Assembly: GCA_037013685.1 (NCBI GenBank)
Contig: CM072886.1
Span: forward strand, 30,263,080 to 30,327,079
Reading direction: 5' to 3'
Source of the DNA: Acridotheres tristis
Lineage: Eukaryota; Chordata; Aves; Passeriformes; Sturnidae
DNA length: 64,000 bases
Below are positions 60,401-64,000 of this stretch, in pieces. Numbering within the stretch: position 1 is the first letter of the stretch; every line of letters begins with the position of its first letter. A program made the translations under genes and the position numbers. The notes below the pieces were generated by a model. It searched no databases. It was given only the letters and a program-made list of their open reading frames with translations, and was not told the origin of the DNA.

Positions 60401-61104
60401 GTAAATTGAATTTGTCTCCCTTAACGTAGATGCCATACATCTTCATGGAGCATTGGAATTCATATTTCTGAATTTGCTTCCCATCACTTTAATCTAAATT
60501 AAAGAAATATTCTTAAAAAATGCTACCAAGTTGTTCTTTGAGTGCTTTTACCTCCCTCGCTCTGATAGGTTTATGGAAGTTTATGAAAATACTCTGGTGT
60601 CCTTAAAATTCAAACTTCTCATCAGATAATCACAGCGTAGCAAATACTTGTTGAGAACATTCTAGTAGTGAAGAGTAGGTGGCCAAAAGCCTGTGACTGA
60701 ACAGAACACAACTGGAAATGAGTCAGATGAAAAATAAAATGGGTCCTTTTAAAGACATGCTGAATGTTGATTAGAATAGGGTGATATTCAGATGATCAAG
60801 CAATGTTCAGTGCTCTCTTTTAGTAACATTTTGGTTTTCTTTTTCTTTTAAAAAAGGTGAAAAGAGATTTGAGTGCCCAGAATGTTCTAAAAGGTTTATG
60901 CGAAGTGACCATCTCTCGAAACATGTCAAAACTCATCAGAACAAGAAGGGTGGTGGAACAGCCCTTGCTATTGTTACCTCAGGAGAACTGGACTCTTCAG
61001 TTACTGAGGTTCTTGGTTCTCCAAGAATTGTCACTGTTGCTGCCATTTCTCAAGATTCAAACCCAGCAACCCCTAACGTTTCAACAAACATGGAAGAATT
61101 CTGA
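36480..61104 (+). CDS. SP4: SP4 transcription factor, complete CDS in six exons
   Basis: Sp4 is a nuclear Sp/KLF-family factor that binds GC/GT boxes and activates transcription, notably in neurons (family knowledge). Joining 36480-36486, 37161-37261, 37759-39307, 59105-59333, 59568-59767 and 60857-61104 gives 777 codons plus TGA, close to human SP4 as I recall it (about 784 residues). Domains by residue: Sp box [10 protein letters not shown] 41-50; Gln-rich 64-105; Ser/Thr-rich 106-151; Gln-rich 152-276; Ser/Thr-rich 277-374; Gln-rich 375-500 with SGQISWQTV at 457-465; Buttonhead box CSCPNC 618-623; C2H2 fingers 640-664, 670-694 and 700-722; C-terminal tail ending NMEEF. Start MSDQKKEE and tail match SP4 rather than SP1 or SP3. 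All junctions are GT-AG and keep frame. The N-terminus lacks the Glu/Ala run I recall from human SP4. No disabling change is seen. Confidence 0.97.
36493..36840 (+). repeat. Long polypyrimidine (C/T-rich) tract in intron 1
   Basis: About 350 bases on the sense strand are almost all C and T, built from CCCTCC/CTTCC units. A module of the form CTCCyrTGCACA followed by CCTCC recurs near 36508, 36761 and 36812, a minisatellite-like pattern. Such tracts can bind PTB/PCBP proteins in RNA or form triplex DNA; no function is shown here. Confidence 0.8.
36821..36907. repeat. Near-perfect inverted repeat (about 40-bp arms, 1-bp spacer)
   Basis: The left arm 36821-36860 (starting CACAACCCTCCTCC, ending GGCGGCCACT) is matched by the reverse complement of the right arm 36862-36907. 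One base differs, and the right arm has six extra bases (two GGA units). Only one base, 36861, separates the arms. The left arm is the end of the polypyrimidine tract, so the right arm abruptly becomes purine-rich. The RNA could form a long stable hairpin. A template-switch mutation or a fold-back assembly artefact are both possible origins. Confidence 0.9.
37161..37261 (+). CDS. SP4: SP4 coding exon 2 (residues 3-36)
   Basis: The acceptor ATTTTTGCAG precedes the exon and the donor GTAAAG follows it. It encodes a charged, low-complexity stretch with a run of six Asn followed by Lys-Lys, then GKTGGSQ. The family equivalent is a variable N-terminal segment. It ends in phase 0 after Gln36. An in-frame ATG at codon 10 could serve as a secondary start. 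Confidence 0.93.
37262..37758 (+). other. SP4: SP4 intron 2 (497 bp)
   Basis: Donor GTAAAG, acceptor ATGGATAG. A T-rich stretch (CTTTTTTTTTTCCC) near 37650 lies upstream of the acceptor. Nothing else recognisable. Confidence 0.88.
37759..39307 (+). CDS. SP4: SP4 coding exon 3 (residues 37-553, activation domains)
   Basis: This 1549-bp exon carries the Sp box ([10 protein letters not shown], residues 41-50) and both glutamine-rich transactivation regions, separated by Ser/Thr-rich linkers. SGQISWQTV (457-465) lies in the second Gln-rich region and matches the conserved Sp activation motif. The exon follows ATGGATAG and ends GCG-G before the strong donor GTGAGT. Homology to SP4 starts at [10 protein letters not shown], upstream of the first Leu codon at 37783, which sets the 5' boundary. 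If the donor is not used, translation stops two codons on, at 39313-39315. Confidence 0.96.
41231..41655 (-). mobile_element. CR1 LINE fragment in SP4 intron 3
   Basis: GATCAGGTTGCTCAGTCCCATCC, CACCTCTCTGGGCAATCTGTTCC, CTAATCTATACCTACTCTCTTTC and GGTATTGGAAGGTGCTATAAGG are the CR1 complement in order. It is antisense to SP4. Confidence 0.93.
42930..43162 (+). mobile_element. CR1 LINE 3' fragment in SP4 intron 3
   Basis: CACAGGTTGCCCAGAGAAGCTG, TTGGAGATATTCAGAAACTG and the 3' end CAGAGGTCTCTTAAAGTC...TGATTCCATA match the sense strand of CR1. The short open frame here is repeat-derived. Confidence 0.85.
43796..43880 (+). repeat. G/T-rich low-complexity tract
   Basis: (TTGG)n and GGGTTTTG units in a run of nearly pure G and T on the sense strand of intron 3. 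Confidence 0.75.
44731..46144 (+). mobile_element. CR1 LINE, about 1.4 kb including decayed ORF2 3' part
   Basis: The longest CR1 in the window. It starts in the reverse transcriptase region (GTGACTGGAAAAAGGTAAATATCAC) and passes through the remnant of the catalytic motif (TTTGCAGATGGCACCAAAATG, FADGTK in place of FADDTK). It continues to the 3' UTR (GACACTGGAACAGGTTTTCC) and the tail (CATTCTATGATTTTATGAATG). Stops and frameshifts break the frame, so it is a dead copy. It is in the sense orientation of SP4 intron 3. Confidence 0.92.
48108..48166 (+). mobile_element. CR1 LINE 3' end fragment in SP4 intron 3
   Basis: GAGTTGGACTCGATGATACTTG, GGGTCCCTTCCAACTCAGG and TTCTATGATTATT form a clear CR1 3' end of about 60 bp. 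Confidence 0.9.
51178..51260 (+). repeat. AT-rich low-complexity stretch
   Basis: ATATTATATA, ATATAAATATATAAAATATATAG and similar. No array of fixed period. Confidence 0.7.
54425..54954 (-). mobile_element. ERV solo LTR in SP4 intron 3 (530 bp)
   Basis: On the minus strand it starts TGTTGGAACCCTAAGGCCTG and ends TTGACTCTGAGTGAAGGCA, with TG...CA ends. It has a poly(A) signal AATAAA (complement TTTATT at about 54488) near its 3' end and a second GAGGCCTTAGAGAAGG-like block, features of an avian ERV LTR. No retroviral coding sequence flanks it. The + strand open frame at 54574 is a by-product. A clear target-site duplication was not seen. Confidence 0.65.
55172..55990 (-). mobile_element. Possible second LTR-like element in SP4 intron 3
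   Basis: The segment next to the solo LTR differs in texture from the intron around it: GC-richer around 55435-55560 (GGGGTGTGGGGGGGATGCC), with AATAAA on the minus strand near 55300 and TG at its left edge. It resembles avian LTR sequence, but boundaries and family are uncertain. Confidence 0.3.
57985..58556 (-). mobile_element. CR1 LINE fragment in SP4 intron 3, about 570 bp
   Basis: GACCACCCTCTCAGTGAAGAGCC, CACCTGAACTTCCCCTGGTGCA, GCTGCCAGGGCACACTGTTGAC and CCAGGATTACCCCATCC are in CR1 complement order. It reaches further into the element than the other copies. Antisense to SP4, about 550 bp upstream of exon 4. Confidence 0.88.
59105..59333 (+). CDS. SP4: SP4 coding exon 4 (residues 553-629, Buttonhead box)
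   Basis: The acceptor TTTTACAG precedes GTCAACAGCAAGG. The exon encodes [11 protein letters not shown], then a Gln/Val-rich linker and the basic Buttonhead box [12 protein letters not shown] at about 612-623, an Sp-family hallmark just before the fingers. The donor GTAAAT at 59334 leaves phase 2 (AG), completed by A in exon 5 to give Arg629. Confidence 0.96.
59334..59567 (+). other. SP4: SP4 intron 4 (234 bp)
   Basis: Short AT-rich intron, donor GTAAAT and acceptor CTTTTTAG, splitting Arg629 between the Buttonhead box and finger 1. Nothing else recognisable. Confidence 0.9.
59568..59767 (+). CDS. SP4: SP4 coding exon 5 (zinc fingers 1 and 2)
   Basis: The acceptor CTTTTTAG precedes the exon. 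Finger 1 ([10 protein letters not shown], with KTSHLRAH helix) spans residues 640-664 and finger 2 ([10 protein letters not shown], with RSDELQRH helix) 670-694, joined by the TGERP linker. The K-H-A and R-E-R helix residues are those used by Sp proteins to read GGGCGG. The exon ends ACA-G before GTTGGT, a donor weak at positions +4 to +6. Splicing there restores the TGEKR linker exactly, so the boundary is well supported. Confidence 0.96.
59768..60856 (+). other. SP4: SP4 intron 5 (1.09 kb)
   Basis: It interrupts the linker between fingers 2 and 3. The donor GTTGGT is weak; the acceptor TTTTAAAAAAG has A bases close to the splice site. No repeat or gene recognised inside. Confidence 0.9.
60857..61104 (+). 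CDS. SP4: SP4 coding exon 6 (zinc finger 3 and C-terminus)
   Basis: The acceptor TTTTAAAAAAG precedes GTGAAAAG. The exon encodes finger 3 ([10 protein letters not shown], with RSDHLSKH helix) at residues 700-722, then the conserved SP4 C-terminal tail [19 protein letters not shown] to NMEEF and TGA at 61102-61104. The R-H-K helix residues complete GC-box recognition. The 3' UTR follows without interruption. Confidence 0.96.
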
Positions 61105-61951
61105 AAGGATCGTTTATGTGGACACCTAGTGCTGCACTTAAGTTTACATACCTTTCAGGATATGGAAGTGGGCTGGTAAAGTGGATTACAGAGCAGGAAA
61201 TCTTTTTTTCAGTCATGACTTCTGTAAGTTCCAGGTTGGAGGGTCAGCATGGGAAGTGTACACCGGTGCAACAAGACAAAAATTTCAAAAATACAAACAA
61301 CGCAAATTGATGACTGGATAAACAGATAGAGGAATAATATTTCCATACTGTACTTTTTTAGTTTATATATCTGTATATTCTGTAATGATTTTAAGTGAAC
61401 TTTACCCCCCTATTTTAGCACTGTATGTTAATGTGTTTATAAAATCAGATAGTATCAATGTAAAACTGGGTGGGCCTTGACTAGGATTAATACCATTTGA
61501 TGAAGGCACTTTGTTTTTAACATAAATTTGTAATAATCTCATGAGAGCGCCCTTTTCCCATAAGGCACAGCAAAACAGAACACAGGATGAACAACAGTGG
61601 ATATATTTTGGGATTTTGCTCACTCCATACAACACATCGGTTAATTTTGGCCATCTTTTCTCAAGTTTTGGAATTACTCAAATAGCAGCTGAATGATGCA
61701 TGCTGCAAAGTGATTCTGAGGTGGGCCTCAGATTAGTTTTGACTACTACATTATAGTAGTGTGTATAAATGACAATCAGTGAGTTCTAATTCCTCTCTTT
61801 GTGTGGAGAGCTAGGTTACGTAGACTTAGTGTAAACAGTAGGAAAGATAAAACCATAGAAAGATATTAACATAAGTTTTACAAAAGTAATGGTATCTTCA
61901 TGTAGAATGAAAAAAAATTGTGTCAGTTTTTGGTAATTCATTTCATTTTAT

Positions 61952-62040
61952 GTTTCCCTGCCCATGGCAAGGAGGTTGGAACTAGATGATCTTTAAGGTC
62001 CATTCCAACCCAAACCATTCTGTGGTTCTATGATTCTGTA
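61952..62040 (+). mobile_element. CR1 LINE 3' end in SP4 3' UTR
   Basis: CCCTGCCCATGGCAAGGAGG, TTGGAACTAGATGATCTTTAAGG, CCATTCCAACCCAAACC and ATTCTGTGGTTCTATGATTCTG are a very well preserved CR1 3' end in the sense orientation, 850 bp after the stop codon. It would be transcribed as part of the mature mRNA if the distal poly(A) site is used. Confidence 0.95.
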
Positions 62041-63947
62041 TTTTAAAACATCTGTGGCCCATTTCTAACTCACAGATAACTTGAATCTTAAAAACTCGAC
62101 CTTAGGTGTTTGACTGTTTTGTTAGAATCATGGAAATCAATTAGACAACTGACTGTTGTCCAGTATCTCCTCGCTGTAAATACTAGTTTATCATGTTGTG
62201 GTTAATGTGCTGAGTTCTTTGTGCTTTGACTTAATAGCCAAAGAGAAAAAATAATTTTCACATTTTAATAAGAAAAGAAGTAAGTAAACATTTTCTCTTT
62301 CCCCTTAAATATTACCATTTCTTTTTCCTCTTCAAGGATAATACATAGGCTGGTAATAAATACCTGTTACCTATCAAGTCTTATACTGACCCTCCAACCA
62401 CAAAACAAACTGGGAAAAGAGAAATATTATCTTTTTGGGACATGAATTTTGGTTCCAAAGGTTTGGTTACATTTTCAGATGTGACAGTGAATATAGAGGA
62501 AATGTATAAAAAAAGAAAAAAAAAAAAGAAAAAAGGAAAAAAACAACAACAAAAATTTCATTTTCTATGTGGAAATTCCAGTACATACAAGGAGGAAAGA
62601 TGGCCAAATACTTCATACTCAGGATTTTTAATTACTTCCCCTAGTCATAAGTATAACCTTTTACACCTACAGTCACTTATTAATAAATTCTCATTACCAC
62701 TTTTTAAGGCGATTTATATACCAAAATGTTTTTAATGTAACTGAAGGAAGTACAGTGCAAGAAGAACAAGATGTTTTTCTTTCCCCAGCAAATTATGAAA
62801 GAAGAATGTGTGTGGTAGCTGTTGGTTTGCGAGACATAACAGGTACCCTGTGCATTCCCTAAAGAGCATATACTTCTCATCTGAACAATTTATCAATCTT
62901 GTGGTGTTTTCTGTATTTTTGAAGCAAAAGAAATATCATTGTTTACACTGTGTACACTTTAGGCCAGCCCTTTGTAGCAAAATACTAAGCTGAGGGTATT
63001 TTATACTTTCAGTTTACATAGAAAGCTTTGAGATTAAAGAAAAACAATTTTACACTGTGGTTATGAATTTCAAGTTTCTTAAAGCTTTTTTAGACTTGTA
63101 ACAGAGTCTTTAAATTTTAGTTGGGTTTTGTACATTATTTTGTATATTTTATTTAAAGTACTCTTAACTGATGTATCTGGATTTAAAACGTCAGAAGCAA
63201 TTAGGTGTTACATTTAATACAGATGAACATTAGGTAGTATTAACTGTTAATTTTATTATAAAGGAAATGAAATGTCAAAGATATATTTTATCATTATGCT
63301 TCACAATCAGTGCTCTACATTACTTTATGCAAAGAAGAACTTTCCTAATGTTAATATTTCCTAAAAGTTAACAGTTTTGTAAACTGAAGTTACAAGCATT
63401 CTGCACAACCATTTCATATGTAATTTTTTCATGCATACTTATGTATGCAGATAGGAAACTGAAGTAATTTTTAGTCTGCAATGAATCCCTATTATAGATG
63501 TATCCAAATCTAAATCTGGTTGGCTTCATAGCATCTCAAGTACATTAACTTGTGTTAGCAGGTGCACATTTTACCGCTGGAATTAGAAACATTCTGTCAG
63601 TCTGTTCTGCATACCATTCTGAATCCACTTTTCTGTCTTAAAAGGATCGTAAATTTCAATGTCCTTTATTTGACTCAGTGGGATATAGCTGTTGTAAGTA
63701 ATAGGGCACAGATGTGCTGTAGTATCTTGTTTAATGGCATTTCACTGTTCATTCCCTTTGCCACCATTAAAAATTTTGCTTTATTGTAATTATCAGTGCA
63801 AAGTGTATTTACCATGGTAGAACTCCAGTGTTAGAATAGTTTTTTTCTTACAATATACTTTCTTTGGTTAGGTTTGTGTATGTGTTGCCGATTACATTAG
63901 CAATTGGTGTTAAGTCATTATTTATCACATTCTTTCACGAGAGCAGT

Positions 63948-63953
63948 AATAAA
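63948..63953 (+). terminator. SP4: Candidate distal poly(A) signal of SP4
   Basis: AATAAA in GCAGTAATAAAAGTGTGT. A GT-rich element follows directly. Proximal alternatives AATAAA lie at 62355-62360 and 62682-62687. Confidence 0.5.
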
Positions 63954-64000
63954 AGTGTGTAATCTAGGAGAAAAAGTTAATTTGTCAAAGTTAAGTAAGC

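Larger units (their letters stand above)
61105..63975 (+). other. SP4: SP4 3' UTR (about 2.9 kb, 3' end inferred)
   Basis: AT-rich sequence continues from the stop codon with many ATTTA pentamers. A CR1 3' end lies at 61952-62040 and an A-rich tract near 62510-62545. Candidate poly(A) signals are AATAAA at 62355, 62682 and 63948. The last is followed by a GT-rich AAGTGTGTAAT and is the best distal end. The length fits the long 3' UTRs usual for SP4. The true end may lie beyond the window. Confidence 0.7.

Noticed and set aside
1..64000. CRISPR arrays, tRNA or rRNA genes, operons
   Set aside because: No regular spacer-repeat array, cloverleaf or ribosomal sequence was seen, and the DNA is vertebrate nuclear.

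Overview
The window is vertebrate, most likely avian, nuclear DNA. The evidence is many CR1 (chicken repeat 1) LINE fragments with the typical 3' end (GGTCCCTTCCAACC followed by ATTCTATGATTCT), avian-type solo LTRs, long AT-rich intergenic and intronic DNA, and one GC-rich CpG-island promoter. The species cannot be fixed from sequence alone.

The window holds one recognisable protein-coding gene: SP4, the Sp-family zinc-finger transcription factor, on the + strand. All six coding exons can be assembled from splice sites and homology: 36480-36486, 37161-37261, 37759-39307, 59105-59333, 59568-59767 and 60857-61104. Together they give an intact 777-residue protein. It has a short N-terminus, an Sp box, two Gln-rich and two Ser/Thr-rich activation regions, a Buttonhead (CxCPxC) box and three C2H2 zinc fingers with the GC-box-reading residues. 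Exon 3 alone encodes the activation domains; exons 4-6 encode the DNA-binding half. Intron 3 is about 19.8 kb, the other introns 0.2-1.1 kb.

Layout. 1-35.1 kb is intergenic, with CR1 fragments, two related LTRs, expanded microsatellites and no supportable gene. 35.1-36.5 kb is the SP4 CpG island, with NRF1-like, ZNF143/SBS-like, CCAAT and GC-box motifs. 36.5-39.3 kb holds exons 1-3; intron 1 contains a long polypyrimidine tract ending in a near-perfect inverted repeat. 39.3-59.1 kb is intron 3, holding several CR1 copies, a solo LTR and possibly a second LTR. 59.1-61.1 kb holds exons 4-6. 61.1-64.0 kb is the 3' UTR, which contains a CR1 3' end and a candidate distal poly(A) signal at 63948.

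No rRNA, tRNA, CRISPR array or operon-like system was seen. I found no undescribed multi-gene system. The most interesting items are the intron 1 inverted repeat, a short upstream ORF overlapping the SP4 start codon, the promoter motif pair, and microsatellites that sit on CR1 3' tails.
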